Shown: one piece after another, positions 18,207-27,349 of the stretch
How the letters are laid out: each line of letters opens with the position of its first letter
Numbering within the stretch: the first letter of the stretch is position 1
Assembly (NCBI RefSeq): GCF_024752305.1
Contig: NZ_JANTHX010000007.1
Span: forward strand, 210,433-274,432
Reading direction: 5' to 3'
Origin: Protaetiibacter mangrovi
Lineage (GTDB): Bacteria; Actinomycetota; Actinomycetes; Actinomycetales; Microbacteriaceae
Length of the DNA: 64,000 nt
Notes under the pieces: model-generated
Told to the model about the DNA's origin: nothing
Database searches by the model: none
Seen by the model: the letters and a program-made list of their open reading frames with translations, nothing else
Translations under genes and position numbers: made by a program

Positions 18207-19400
18207 ATGACCGCGCCCACCCCCACCCGTGACGACAAGTTCAGCTTCGGCCTCTGGACCATCGGCTACAACGGCACCGACCCCTTCGGCGGCCCGACCC
18301 GCAAGCCCCTCGACGTCGTCCACGCCGTCGAGAAGCTCGCCGAGATCGGAGCCTACGGGCTCACCTTCCACGACGACGACCTGTTCGCCTTCGGCTCCAC
18401 GGATGCCGAGCGCCAGACCCAGATCGACCGTCTGAAGGGTGCGCTCGCCGACACCGGCCTCATCGTGCCGATGGCGACCACGAACCTGTTCTCCCCGCCC
18501 GTCTTCAAGGACGGCGGCTTCACCTCCAACGACCGCCAGGTGCGCCGCTACGCGCTGCGCAAGGTGCTGCGCCAGCTCGACCTCGCCGCCGAGCTCGGCG
18601 CGAAGACCTTCGTCATGTGGGGTGGGCGCGAGGGGGCCGAGTACGACTCGGCCAAGGACATCCGCGCCGCCCTCTCGCGCTACAAGGAGGCCGTCGACCT
18701 GCTCGGGCAGTACGTGCTCGACAAGGGCTACGACATCCGCTTCGCGATCGAGCCGAAGCCGAACGAGCCGCGCGGCGACATCCTGCTGCCGACGGTCGGG
18801 CACGCGCTCGCCTTCATCAACGAGCTCGAGCACCCGGAGCTCGTCGGCCTGAACCCAGAGGTCGGCCACGAACAGATGGCGGGCCTGAACTTCGCGGCCG
18901 GCATCGCCCAGGCGCTGTTCCACGGCAAGCTCTTCCACATCGACCTCAACGGCCAGCGCGGCATCAAGTACGACCAGGACCTCGTGTTCGGCCACGGCGA
19001 CCTGCACAACGCCTTCGCACTCGTCGACCTGCTCGAGAACGGCGGCCCGAACGGCGGACCGGCGTACGACGGCCCCCGCCACTTCGACTACAAGCCCTCG
19101 CGCACCGAGGACGAGACCGGCGTGTGGGACTCGGCGAAGGCCAACATCCGCACCTACCTGCTGCTCAAGGAGCGCGCCGCGGCCTTCCGCGCCGACCCCG
19201 AGGTGCAGGAGGCGCTCGAGGCGGCCAAGGTGCTCGAGCTCTCGGTCCCGACGCTGAACGAGGGCGAGACCGTCGACGACCTCGTCGCCGACCGCAGCGC
19301 GTGGGAGGACTTCGAGCCGGAGTCGTACCTCGGCGCCAAGGGCTTCGGCTTCGTGCGCCTGCAGCAGCTCGCCACCGAGCACCTGCTCGGCGCCCGCTGA
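18207..19400 (+). CDS. xylA: xylose isomerase
   Basis: A 397-residue class I xylose isomerase converting D-xylose to D-xylulose in the cytoplasm with two divalent metals. Length and sequence match actinobacterial Xyl[20 protein letters not shown] at the N-terminus, [13 protein letters not shown] with the catalytic His, [12 protein letters not shown], the metal-binding [20 protein letters not shown], and [20 protein letters not shown]. The ATG has a GAGGAG ribosome site. It is followed after 5 bp by xylB and sits next to the xylan operon, so xylose released by the GH3 and GH10 enzymes would enter the pentose phosphate pathway here. Confidence 0.97.
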   Translation: MTAPTPTRDDKFSFGLWTIGYNGTDPFGGPTRKPLDVVHAVEKLAEIGAYGLTFHDDDLFAFGSTDAERQTQIDRLKGALADTGLIVPMATTNLFSPPVFKDGGFTSNDRQVRRYALRKVLRQLDLAAELGAKTFVMWGGREGAEYDSAKDIRAALSRYKEAVDLLGQYVLDKGYDIRFAIEPKPNEPRGDILLPTVGHALAFINELEHPELVGLNPEVGHEQMAGLNFAAGIAQALFHGKLFHIDLNGQRGIKYDQDLVFGHGDLHNAFALVDLLENGGPNGGPAYDGPRHFDYKPSRTEDETGVWDSAKANIRTYLLLKERAAAFRADPEVQEALEAAKVLELSVPTLNEGETVDDLVADRSAWEDFEPESYLGAKGFGFVRLQQLATEHLLGAR

Positions 19401-19405
19401 CCCGG

Positions 19406-20824
19406 ATGGCGTACGTCGCGGGGGTCGACTCGTCGACCCAGAGCTGCAAGGTCGTCGTGCGGGACGCCGACACGGGCGCGGTGGTGCGCACGGGGCGCGC
19501 GCCGCATCCGGACGGCACCGAGGTGGCGCCCGCCGCGTGGTGGGACGCCCTGCGGGCGGCCATCGCGGATGCCGGCGGGCTCGCCGACGTCGCGGCGATC
19601 TCGGTGGGCGGCCAGCAGCACGGCATGGTGGTGCTCGACGCCGACGGCCGGGTCATCCGCGACGCGCTGCTCTGGAACGACACCCGCTCGGCCGGGGCCG
19701 CCCGCGAGCTGATCGCGGAGTTCGGCGCGGCCGAGCTGGCCCGCCGCACCGGCAGCGTGCCGGTCGCGAGCTTCACCGCGACCAAGCTGCGCTGGCTGCG
19801 GGATGCCGAGCCCGAGAACGCGGCGCGGGTCGCGGCCGTCGCGCTGCCCCACGACTGGCTGAGCTGGCGGTTGCGCGGCTACGGGCCCGCCGACGAGGGC
19901 CCGCTCGGTCCGGACCTGACCGAGCTCGCGACCGACCGCTCCGACGCGTCCGGCACCAGCTACTGGGACCCGGCGACGGGCGGCCACGACCACGAGCTGC
20001 TGATCGCGGCGCTCGGCCACGACGCCACGCTCCCCCGCATCGTCGGGCCGGGCGAGGCGATGGGCGAGACCGTCGAACAGGAGGGCATCCCGGCCGGGAT
20101 CGTGGTGGGTCCCGGCGCGGGAGACAACGCGGCGGCGGCCCTCGGACTGGGTGCACGGTCCGGGGACGTCGTCGTGTCGATCGGCACGAGCGGCACCGTC
20201 TTCGCGGTGACGGATGCGCCGATCGCCGACGAGACAGGCACGGTCGCCGGGTTCGCCGACGCGTCGGGCCTGTTCCTGCCGCTCGTCGCCACCCTCAACG
20301 CGGCGCGCGTGCTCGACCGCACGGCCGCGCTGCTGGGCGTCGACCACGCCGGGCTCGGCGAGCTCGCGCTCGCCGCGGAACCCGGATCGGGCGGGCTCGT
20401 GCTGCAGCCCTACTTCGAGGGCGAGCGCACCCCCAACCTCCCCGACGCCACCGCGACCCTGTTCGGCATGACCCTCGCCTCGACGACCCGCGAGAACCTC
20501 GCGCGTGCCGCGATCGAGGGGATGCTGTGCGGGCTCGCCGACGGCCTCGACGCCGTGCGCCGGCTCGGGGTGTCGGCCTCGCGGGTGCTGCTGGTCGGCG
20601 GCGCCGCCGCCAACCCGGCGGTCTCCCGCATCGCCGCCGAGGTGTTCGACGCGCCGGTCGAGGTGCCCGAGCCCGGCGAGTACGTCGCCCTCGGCGCCAC
20701 CGTGCAGGCGGCGTGGGTGCTCACGGGAGCCCGCCCCGAGTGGCGCCCGGCGACCCTCGCGCGCCCGACCGCGGCGACCGTCCCGCTCATCCGCGAGCAG
20801 TACGCGGCCCGCGCGGGGGCGTAG
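19406..20824 (+). CDS. xylB: xylulokinase
   Basis: A 472-residue FGGY-family kinase that phosphorylates D-xylulose to xylulose 5-phosphate. The N-terminal phosphate loop is [15 protein letters not shown], the substrate motif is [10 protein letters not shown] with ALLWNDTRS, and the C-terminal nucleotide-binding part has [20 protein letters not shown] and a [14 protein letters not shown] loop. ATG at 19406 lies 5 bp after xylA and directly precedes the conserved fold. It forms an operon with xylA, and a damaged ThuA-like gene follows 9 bp after its stop. Confidence 0.95.
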   Translation: MAYVAGVDSSTQSCKVVVRDADTGAVVRTGRAPHPDGTEVAPAAWWDALRAAIADAGGLADVAAISVGGQQHGMVVLDADGRVIRDALLWNDTRSAGAARELIAEFGAAELARRTGSVPVASFTATKLRWLRDAEPENAARVAAVALPHDWLSWRLRGYGPADEGPLGPDLTELATDRSDASGTSYWDPATGGHDHELLIAALGHDATLPRIVGPGEAMGETVEQEGIPAGIVVGPGAGDNAAAALGLGARSGDVVVSIGTSGTVFAVTDAPIADETGTVAGFADASGLFLPLVATLNAARVLDRTAALLGVDHAGLGELALAAEPGSGGLVLQPYFEGERTPNLPDATATLFGMTLASTTRENLARAAIEGMLCGLADGLDAVRRLGVSASRVLLVGGAAANPAVSRIAAEVFDAPVEVPEPGEYVALGATVQAAWVLTGARPEWRPATLARPTAATVPLIREQYAARAGA

Positions 20825-20833
20825 CGTCGACGC

Positions 20834-21398
20834 ATGACCGACGCGCTGCTGCTGACGGGCGGCGGGGACTTCGGCGACCCGTGGCATCCGTTCCCCGCCA
20901 CGGCCGGGCGGATCGCCGAGGTGCTCGCCGCGATCGGGGTGGGCACGCGCATCGTCGACACCGCGGCCGCGTTCGCGGCGGGCATCGAGGACGGCCCGCA
21001 GCTCGCGATCGTGCAGGCCTCGAACGCCTACGCCGCGACACCGGGCGATCAGCTGGTGCTGATCGCCCTCGACCGGCACCTCCGCGCGGGACGGCCGATG
21101 CTGGGCGTGCACGCGGCCGCCTGCCTGTTCGTCGATCGTCCGGAGTGGGAGCGCATGCTGGGTGGGCGGTGGGTGCCGGATGCGAGCTGGCACCCCGAGC
21201 TCGGCGACACCCGGGTGCAGCTCGATCCGCACCCGGTGACGACGGGTCTCGGTGACGTCCACCTCGTCGACGAGCGCTACACGGCGCTCCGGATGTCGCC
21301 GCGGGCCACCGCGTTCGCCTGGCACGAGGAGGGCGGGGTGCGGCACCCGCTGGCCTGGGCGCACGAGGCCGACGGCCTGGCTGCTGTCGCGGCGGTGA
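20834..21398 (+). pseudogene. ThuA-like sugar-utilisation protein, apparently frameshifted near the 3' end
   Basis: The first 180 or so residues match the ThuA (trehalose utilisation) fold: LLLTGGGDFGDPWHPF, then ARAGRPMLGVHAAACLF-like and VHLVDERYTAL, and HPLAWAHEADG. In this frame the reading continues without a stop for another 258 codons, all antisense to the next gene, which is implausible. In the +1 frame the sequence from 21375 reads AWLLSRR and stops at 21398, 1 bp before the convergent gene's stop. AWLL-type endings are usual for the family, while the ALGHD segment normally found between these parts is missing. A frameshifting deletion near 21371-21375 explains both facts. The product is either nonfunctional or an extended variant. 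Confidence 0.6.
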
Positions 21399-21399
21399 C

Positions 21400-22575
21400 T
21401 CAGCGGAGCACGGCGAGCGCGTCCTCACGGGTCGCGACGAGCCGCGGCTCGAGCAGCAGTGTCGGCACCTCGCGCGCGCCGTTGTCGGTCGTCGCCCCCC
21501 GGGTGACCGTCGGTGCGGACCCCGCGACCACCTCGCTCACCATGCTCGCGACGGCCCGGGCGAGCTCCCGGGGATCCTCGTGCACGGTCGAGGTCTGCGA
21601 GCCGTCGCGCACGGCGCGGGCGCCGTCGAGCGTCGAACCGCCGCCGGTGAGCACGACCCGCGCCGGGGCGTCCTCACCGGTCCCGTTCTCGGCGTCGGGA
21701 CCGGCATCGGTGTTCGGCGGCGTCGTCGCATCGGGCGGCGGTGCGGTCGCCGTGGGGGTCGGCTCGACGGGGATCGGCGTCGCCGTCCACGTGTCGCCGG
21801 GCGCGACCACCTCGAGCCCGGCGTCGGCCAGTACCCCCGCGACGGCGGCGCTCATGGCGTCGCTCGGCGAGAGCACCCCGGCGAGCGGCACGTCGTCGGC
21901 GAGCAGCGCGGCCACCCGCTCGGCCGCGATCGCGGGGTCGCCGCGCAGGATCGCCGCCCGTTCGAGGTCCGTGCGATCCGAGGGCACCGTGATCCGCCCG
22001 GCGTCCAGATACGGCTGCAGCACCTCGAGGGCCCCCGCGAAGGCGCCCTGCGCACCCGGGTCGTCGGCGGATCCGGCGAGCAGCTCGACCGCGAACGGGC
22101 CGGCATCCGGGTCGTCCGCCAGCCCGAGGGCGTCGACGAGCGACGTCGCCTCGGCGCGGCCCGCGGCGCGGTGATCGAAGGTGGCGTAGTAGTCCACCAG
22201 CTCGGAGTCGAGGATGAGGTCGTCGTAGGAGATGATCGCGGCCTCGTCCGGTGCGGCGTCGGCCAGCACCGCCGAGATCGAGGTGGGGTCGACGGGGGCG
22301 ATCACGACCGCGGCGGGGGCGGCCGAGAGCACCTCCCGCAGCTGCTCCAGCTGGCGCGGGATGTCATCGCCCGCGAAGCGCACCTCCACCGCGTATCCGT
22401 CACCCTCCAGCTCGTCGCGCAGCACCTGGGCGCTCGCACCCCAGTCGTCGTCCGGCTGCCCGGGGAACAGCACCACCACGGGGGGACCGCTCGGCGGCGG
22501 TGTGCACGCGGCGAGCGAGCCGGCGAGCGCGCCGATCAGCAGCGCCGCCGTCATCCGACCCGACCTCGACGTCAC
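21400..22575 (-). CDS. orphan periplasmic sugar-binding lipoprotein (ChvE/XylF-like)
   Basis: A 391-residue lipoprotein with a signal ending in LAAC (Cys24) and a type I periplasmic-binding fold similar to xylose/ribose-binding proteins (VVVLFPGQPDDDWGAS, AAVVIAPVDPTSISAVLADA, LAGVLSPSDAMSAAVAGVLADAG). A low-complexity Pro/Thr/Asp stretch near residues 275-305 is unusual. No permease or ATPase genes are adjacent, so it may deliver ligand to a transporter encoded elsewhere or act as a sensor. The GTG at 22575 is used; an ATG 7 codons downstream would also give a signal peptide. It converges on the damaged ThuA-like gene. Confidence 0.75.
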   Translation of the reverse strand: MTSRSGRMTAALLIGALAGSLAACTPPPSGPPVVVLFPGQPDDDWGASAQVLRDELEGDGYAVEVRFAGDDIPRQLEQLREVLSAAPAAVVIAPVDPTSISAVLADAAPDEAAIISYDDLILDSELVDYYATFDHRAAGRAEATSLVDALGLADDPDAGPFAVELLAGSADDPGAQGAFAGALEVLQPYLDAGRITVPSDRTDLERAAILRGDPAIAAERVAALLADDVPLAGVLSPSDAMSAAVAGVLADAGLEVVAPGDTWTATPIPVEPTPTATAPPPDATTPPNTDAGPDAENGTGEDAPARVVLTGGGSTLDGARAVRDGSQTSTVHEDPRELARAVASMVSEVVAGSAPTVTRGATTDNGAREVPTLLLEPRLVATREDALAVLR

Positions 22576-22591
22576 GAGGCGAGCCTACGTC

Positions 22592-23275
22592 TCAGCCGAG
22601 GGTCGCGTAGGCCCGCACGGGGAAGGTGCCGAAGCCCTCGATCGCGGGAGGCGCAGCGGTGAAGCGCGCGCCCGAGGCGGGCAGCTCGCCCAGGTTGGTG
22701 AGGTGCTCGACCACGTGGATGCCGGCGCCGAGCAGCCCCGAATGAGCGGGGCGGGGGCCGTGCGGCACGACCTCGTCGATGTTGAGCGAGTCGATGCCGA
22801 CGAGCGCCGCACCCTGCTCGACGAGGTACGCCACGCCCTCTGCGGAGAGGAACGGGGCGTCGACCCCGTAGGCGGGGGTGCCGAAGTGCCGATCCCAGCC
22901 GGTGTGCAGCAGCACCGCCGTGCCGCGCACGTCGCGGTCCCGGAACACGGATGCCGGGATGCCGCGCGTCGTCAGGTCGGTCAGGTGGAACACCTCCGCC
23001 GGCAGCTCGACGAGGCTCGCGAGCCCGAGGCCGGCCAGATCCGCCCCGTCGCCGTAGCGGTGGTACGGGCTGTCGAGATAGGTGCCCGTGTTCCCGATCA
23101 TCGTGATGACGTCCATCGCGAACTCGGTGCCCGGCTCGTAGTGCGAGCGCGAGTCCTCCCGGGTGAGGTGCGGCGTGATGACCGGCGCGGGCAGCCCCGG
23201 GTAGGTCACGAGCCCGGCACGGATGCGGTGGCTGAGGTCGACGACGCGTCGCGGCGTGCGGTCAGGGGCGGGCAC
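22592..23275 (-). CDS. cyclase-family protein (kynurenine formamidase-like fold)
   Basis: A 227-residue member of the cyclase superfamily, which includes metal-dependent kynurenine formamidase and polyketide cyclases. The metal-binding signature of the family, HxGTHxDxPxH, appears here as NTGTYLDSPYH: the first and second histidines are replaced by Asn and Tyr while Asp and the last His remain. Downstream AVLLHTGWDRHFG and LVGIDSLNIDE are typical. The GTG start overlaps the end of the APC transporter gene by 14 bp, so the two are co-expressed. The substrate is unknown; an amino-acid-related hydrolase role is suggested only by the neighbour. Confidence 0.8.
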   Translation of the reverse strand: MPAPDRTPRRVVDLSHRIRAGLVTYPGLPAPVITPHLTREDSRSHYEPGTEFAMDVITMIGNTGTYLDSPYHRYGDGADLAGLGLASLVELPAEVFHLTDLTTRGIPASVFRDRDVRGTAVLLHTGWDRHFGTPAYGVDAPFLSAEGVAYLVEQGAALVGIDSLNIDEVVPHGPRPAHSGLLGAGIHVVEHLTNLGELPASGARFTAAPPAIEGFGTFPVRAYATLG

Positions 23276-24572
23276 GGAACCTCCGGATGACGGTCACCAG
23301 CACGGCGACGGCGGCGAGCACGAGGGGCACGAGCAGGTGGTCCCAGGCGAGCACGAGCAGCGCGCCCGTCAGCACGACCGACACGACCGCCATCCACCAT
23401 CCGATGCTCCAGCGCCGCAACAGGCGCACGGCGGCGATCATGCCCATGAAGTAGAGGGAGACCATCGAGGCGGTGTGGATGAGGATGAACGTCTGCAGCT
23501 CGAAGCCGAAGCCGAAGAACACGGCGGCGTAGCCGAGGTTGAGCGCGGCCACGAGCGCGATCGCGCGGCGCGGGACGACGCCCGCCTCCGAGCCGACGGC
23601 GAACCAGCGCGGCAGGTGCCGATCGCGACCGAGGGATGCGGCGAGGTTCGCGAAGGCGGGCACGTAGGCGTTGAGCACCCCGAGCACGATGATCGTCGCG
23701 ATGCCGCCGATCAGCGCCGGCCCGATGGCGGGCCAGTTGATGGCGACGAGGTCGATGAGAGGAGCCTGCCCGGGCGACCCCGCCGAGCCGAATACGCCGA
23801 CCGTGACGAGCTGCAGCGAGAGGTAGGCGACCCCGACCACGGTCATGCCGATGGCGGTGGCCCAGGCGATCGTGCGGCGCGGGTTGCGGAACTCGTGCGC
23901 GATGTGGGTGATCGCCTCGCCGCCCGCGAAGGCCCAGACGAAGAGGCTCACGGCGAGGCCGACGCCGGCCCAGCCGTGCGGCAGGAAGGGCGTGAAGTTC
24001 GCGGCGTGCACCGCGGGTGCGGCGCTCGCGATCACGGCGATGACGACGGCCACGAGGAGTCCCGAGAGTCCGAGCTGCACAGCACCCGACACCCGCAGGC
24101 CGAAGAGGTTGAGCACGAGGGAGGCGACCAGGAAGCCGATGCCGATCGCGGCGACCCAGGTGCGGTCGAGGCCGAGCGCGGTCGTCAGGTACTCGCCGCC
24201 GAGCGCCGCCACGACGGGTGCGCCGAATCCGACGCCGAAGAGGAAGAGGTAACCGGTGGCGCGCGCGGCGGTGTCGCCGAGGGCGAGTCGCACGAACGTG
24301 GCGACGCCGCCTCCGTCGGGATAGCGCCCGGCGAGCGCGGCGAAGGTCGCGGCGAGCGGGATCGACAGCACCAGCACGATCGCGACGGCGAGGATCGACC
24401 CCGGGCCGGCGGCATCCACTCCGAGTCCCGGCAGCACGAGGATGCCCGTGCCGAGCACGGCGGCGATGTACAGCGCGGATGCGGTGGGCAGCCCGATCCG
24501 CCCGTGCACCACGGGTGCCTCCCGCGTCTCGACCGCGCTCACCTTGCTCACGCTCTCATCCTGCGCTGGCAC
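23262..24572 (-). CDS. APC-family amino acid permease
   Basis: A 436-residue integral membrane protein with about 12 helices. It has the APC opening SALYIAAVLGTGILVLPGLG, in which the GTGIL loop contributes to substrate binding, and AFAGGEAITHIAHEFRNPRR between helices 6 and 7. It resembles YjeH-type exporters or importers of neutral amino acids. GTG start at 24572. It is followed by the cyclase-family gene with a 14-bp overlap. Direction of transport and substrate cannot be told from sequence. Confidence 0.88.
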   Translation of the reverse strand: MPAQDESVSKVSAVETREAPVVHGRIGLPTASALYIAAVLGTGILVLPGLGVDAAGPGSILAVAIVLVLSIPLAATFAALAGRYPDGGGVATFVRLALGDTAARATGYLFLFGVGFGAPVVAALGGEYLTTALGLDRTWVAAIGIGFLVASLVLNLFGLRVSGAVQLGLSGLLVAVVIAVIASAAPAVHAANFTPFLPHGWAGVGLAVSLFVWAFAGGEAITHIAHEFRNPRRTIAWATAIGMTVVGVAYLSLQLVTVGVFGSAGSPGQAPLIDLVAINWPAIGPALIGGIATIIVLGVLNAYVPAFANLAASLGRDRHLPRWFAVGSEAGVVPRRAIALVAALNLGYAAVFFGFGFELQTFILIHTASMVSLYFMGMIAAVRLLRRWSIGWWMAVVSVVLTGALLVLAWDHLLVPLVLAAVAVLVTVIRRFRARP

Positions 24573-24623
24573 GAACGCGCGGACCAGCGATTTTCCGCCA
24601 TCGTGCGCGCGATTCGCGCCGAC

Positions 24624-25802
24624 TCAGACGCGAGCGAGGGTATCGAGCACGTCGGACATCAGGTCGTCGACGCCCTCGATGCCCACCGAGAGCCGCACGA
24701 CGGCCGGCGAGACCTCGAGCGCGGTACCGCGCACCGAGGCGTGCGTCATCTCGGAGGGGTAGCAGACGAGCGACTCGACGCCGCCGAGCGACTCCGCGAG
24801 CTGGAACAGCTCGGTCGACTCGGCGAACCGGCGGGCGGCGTCGGCGTCGTGCAGCTCGATCGAGAGCATGCCGCCGAAGGAGCGCATCTGGCGGGCCGCG
24901 AGCTCGTGCCCCGGGTGCTCCGGCAGGCCCGGGTAGTAGACCTTCGCGAGCTTCGGATGCCCCACGAGCGACTCGGCGATCGCCTGCGCGTTCGCGGAGT
25001 GGCGGTCCATCCGCACGTGCAGCGTCTTGATGCCGCGCGAGGTGAGCCACGCGTCCATCGGCGCCGAGACCGCACCCACGCCGAACTGGATGAAGCCGAC
25101 GCGGTCGGCGAGATCCTCGCCGCGCACCTCGAGGCCGGAGTTCAGCACGACGGCGCCGCCCAGCACATCCGAGTGGCCGCCCAGGTACTTCGTGGTCGAG
25201 TGCACGACCACGTCGGCGCCGAGCGCGAGCGGCTGCTGCAGGTAGGGCGAGGCGAAGGTGTTGTCGACGACGACGATCGCGCCGTTCGCGTGCGCGAGCT
25301 CGGCGACCGCGGCGATGTCGGTGATCTTCATGAGCGGGTTCGAGGGGGTCTCGAGCCACACCACCCGGGTCTCGGGGGTGAGCGCCGCGCGCACCGCGTC
25401 GAGCTCGCCCATCTCGACGGTGTCGAGGCCGACGCCCCACGGCACGTGCACGCGGTTCACCAGCCGGTGGGTGCCGCCGTAGACGTCGTTGCCCATGAGC
25501 ACGTGGTCGCCGGGGGCGAGCAGAGCCCGCAGCAGCGCGTCTTCGGCCGACAGCCCGGAGGCGAAGCTGAACGCGCGGTCGCCGCCCTCGAGCGCCGCGA
25601 GCTGGGTCTCGAGCGCGGTGCGGGTGGGGTTGCCGCCGCGGGTGTACTCGTAGCCGCCGCGGAAGCCGCCGATACCGTCCTGCACGAACGTCGTCGTGAG
25701 GTACACGGGCGGGATCACCGACCCGGTGGTGGGGTCGAAGGACTGGCCGGCGCGGATGGCGCGGGTGGCGAAGTCGGCGTCGCGGGACTCGTCGAGGCTC
25801 AT
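24624..25802 (-). CDS. metB: cystathionine gamma-synthase/lyase (PLP-dependent)
   Basis: A 392-residue PLP enzyme of the Cys/Met metabolism family. The PLP lysine is Lys205 in HSTTKYLGGHSD; the phosphate/tyrosine motif YEYTRGGNPTRTALE lies at residues 51-65, and WLETPSNPLMKITDI at 149-163. The family includes cystathionine gamma-synthase and gamma-lyase, which sequence separates poorly. Pairing with a cystathionine beta-synthase 60 bp upstream favours the reverse trans-sulfuration direction (homocysteine to cysteine), where this enzyme would act as the lyase, although the pair is commonly annotated metB in actinobacteria. It is probably co-transcribed with cbs under the control region at 27277-27344. 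Confidence 0.9.
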   Translation of the reverse strand: MSLDESRDADFATRAIRAGQSFDPTTGSVIPPVYLTTTFVQDGIGGFRGGYEYTRGGNPTRTALETQLAALEGGDRAFSFASGLSAEDALLRALLAPGDHVLMGNDVYGGTHRLVNRVHVPWGVGLDTVEMGELDAVRAALTPETRVVWLETPSNPLMKITDIAAVAELAHANGAIVVVDNTFASPYLQQPLALGADVVVHSTTKYLGGHSDVLGGAVVLNSGLEVRGEDLADRVGFIQFGVGAVSAPMDAWLTSRGIKTLHVRMDRHSANAQAIAESLVGHPKLAKVYYPGLPEHPGHELAARQMRSFGGMLSIELHDADAARRFAESTELFQLAESLGGVESLVCYPSEMTHASVRGTALEVSPAVVRLSVGIEGVDDLMSDVLDTLARV

Positions 25803-25862
25803 GGGTGCTTCCTGGTTCTGGGGTGGTGCGGGGCGCGGGGTTCGCTGCTCGGCGAGGCGGTG

Positions 25863-27224
25863 CTATTCGGCCAAGAACGCGAGCAGATCGTGGCGGGTGA
25901 CCACGGCGGCGGGCTTGCCGTCGGCGGTCACGAGCAGCGCATCCGCATCGACGAGCGCGTCGCGCACCGCCGAGACGGAGTCGTTCATGCCGATGAGCGG
26001 CAGCGGTGCGCCGATGAACCCGGCGAGCGCATCCGTCATCTTCGCGTCGCCGTGGAACACGGCGTCGATGAGGCTCTGCTCGTCGACCGAGCCGACGACC
26101 TCGCCCATCACGACGGGCGGCTCGGCCGACAGCACCGGCATCTGGGAGATGTCGAACCGCCGCATCTTGTCGATCACGTGGCGCACGGTGTCGCTCGGGT
26201 GCACATGCACGAGGCCGGCGAGCTCCGGCTCCTTGGTGCCGACGAGATCGGCCACCGTCTTCTCGCCCTCGGCGGGCAGGAAGCCGTAGGAGCGCATCCA
26301 GCGGTCGTTGAACACCTTGCCGAGGTAGCCGCGGCCGCCGTCGGGCAGCAGGATCACCATGACGTCGTCGGGTCCGAGCTCGCGCGCGGCCTTCAGCCCG
26401 GATGCGACGGCGAGCCCCGAGGAGCCGCCGACGAGCAGGCCCTCCTCGCGGGCGAGCCGGCGGGTCATGTCGAACGACTCGGCGTCGGACGACGCGATGA
26501 TCTCGTCGACCACCTCCGGGTCGTAGGCGGTCGGCCAGAAGTCCTCGCCGACGCCCTCCACGAGGTACGGCCGGCCGGTGCCGCCGGAGTACACCGAGCC
26601 CTCGGGATCGGCGCCGATCACGCGGATGGCGGGGTTCTGCTCCTTGAGGTAGCGCCCCGCACCCGAGATGGTGCCGCCGGTTCCGACGCCCGCGACGTAG
26701 TGCGTGATGCGCCCGTCGGTGTCGCGCCAGATCTCGGGGCCGGTGGTCTCGTAGTGGCTGAGCGGTCCGTTGGGGTTGGAGTACTGGTCGGGCTTGAAGG
26801 CACCCGGGATCTCCTTCGAGAGCCGGTCGCTGACCGAGTAGTAGGAGTCGGGGCTCTCGGGCGCGACGGAGGTCGGGCACACCACGACCTCGGCGCCGTA
26901 CGCCTTCAGGGTGTTGATCTTGTCTTCGGAGACCTTGTCGGGGCACACGAACACGCAGCGGTAGCCGCGCTGCTGGGCGACGAGCGCGAGCCCGATTCCC
27001 GTGTTGCCGGAGGTCGGCTCGACGATCGTGCCTCCGGGCTTGAGCTTCCCCTCGCGCTCGGCCGCGTCGATGATGCGCTGCGCGATGCGGTCCTTCGAGC
27101 TGCCGCCCGGGTTCACGTACTCGACCTTCACGAGCACCGTGGCCCGGATGCCGTCGGTCACGCGGTTGAGCTTCACGAGCGGCGTGTTGCCCACCAGGTC
27201 GAGCACCGTCTCGGCGTATTTCAT
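25863..27224 (-). CDS. cbs: cystathionine beta-synthase
   Basis: A 453-residue enzyme condensing homocysteine and serine to cystathionine. The PLP domain has Lys44 in NPGGSSKDRIA, the substrate loop TSGNTGIGLAL and the phosphate-binding GTGGTISG. A regulatory region of two CBS domains follows from about residue 335 (DTVRHVIDKMRRFDISQMPV, then DSVSAVRDALVDADALLV). There is no heme-binding N-terminal extension as in the human enzyme. ATG at 27224 is chosen because it is the start of the conserved fold (MKYAETVLDLVGNTPLV); the frame extends upstream through operator-like palindromes. It is followed by the metB-type gene. Confidence 0.95.
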   Translation of the reverse strand: MKYAETVLDLVGNTPLVKLNRVTDGIRATVLVKVEYVNPGGSSKDRIAQRIIDAAEREGKLKPGGTIVEPTSGNTGIGLALVAQQRGYRCVFVCPDKVSEDKINTLKAYGAEVVVCPTSVAPESPDSYYSVSDRLSKEIPGAFKPDQYSNPNGPLSHYETTGPEIWRDTDGRITHYVAGVGTGGTISGAGRYLKEQNPAIRVIGADPEGSVYSGGTGRPYLVEGVGEDFWPTAYDPEVVDEIIASSDAESFDMTRRLAREEGLLVGGSSGLAVASGLKAARELGPDDVMVILLPDGGRGYLGKVFNDRWMRSYGFLPAEGEKTVADLVGTKEPELAGLVHVHPSDTVRHVIDKMRRFDISQMPVLSAEPPVVMGEVVGSVDEQSLIDAVFHGDAKMTDALAGFIGAPLPLIGMNDSVSAVRDALVDADALLVTADGKPAAVVTRHDLLAFLAE

Positions 27225-27276
27225 GGCTTCGAGCCTACCGGCGCGCATCCGTGTGTTACCGGTGGTCCGCGGCGGC

Positions 27277-27344
27277 CATAGACATGTCTCTGGCCCGATA
27301 GACACCCGCGCGCCGGTGTCTGTGAGGTCATAGACATGTCTATG
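27277..27344. promoter_or_regulatory. repeated AGACATGTCT palindromes upstream of cbs
   Basis: Two copies of a 16-bp palindrome: CATAGACATGTCTCTG (27277-27292, imperfect) and CATAGACATGTCTATG (27329-27344, perfect). Between them AGACACC and GGTGTCT (27300-27306 and 27315-27321) form a third inverted pair. The half-site TAGAC is that of the McbR sulfur regulator of Corynebacterium (known consensus TAGAC-N6-GTCTA), but the spacing here is 2 bp. The sites lie 53-120 bp before the cbs start and reach to within 6 bp of the ABC exporter stop. Confidence 0.6.
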
Positions 27345-27349
27345 GAACC

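Noticed and set aside
21399-22174. Extension of the ThuA-like frame as a real C-terminal domain
   Set aside because: It is fully antisense to a lipoprotein gene with a proper signal peptide, and a family-like ending exists in another frame at 21398.
23223-27281. Plus-strand open frame of about 1350 codons
   Set aside because: It spans the antisense of four well-supported genes (APC permease, metB-type, cbs and part of the cyclase) and has shadow composition.
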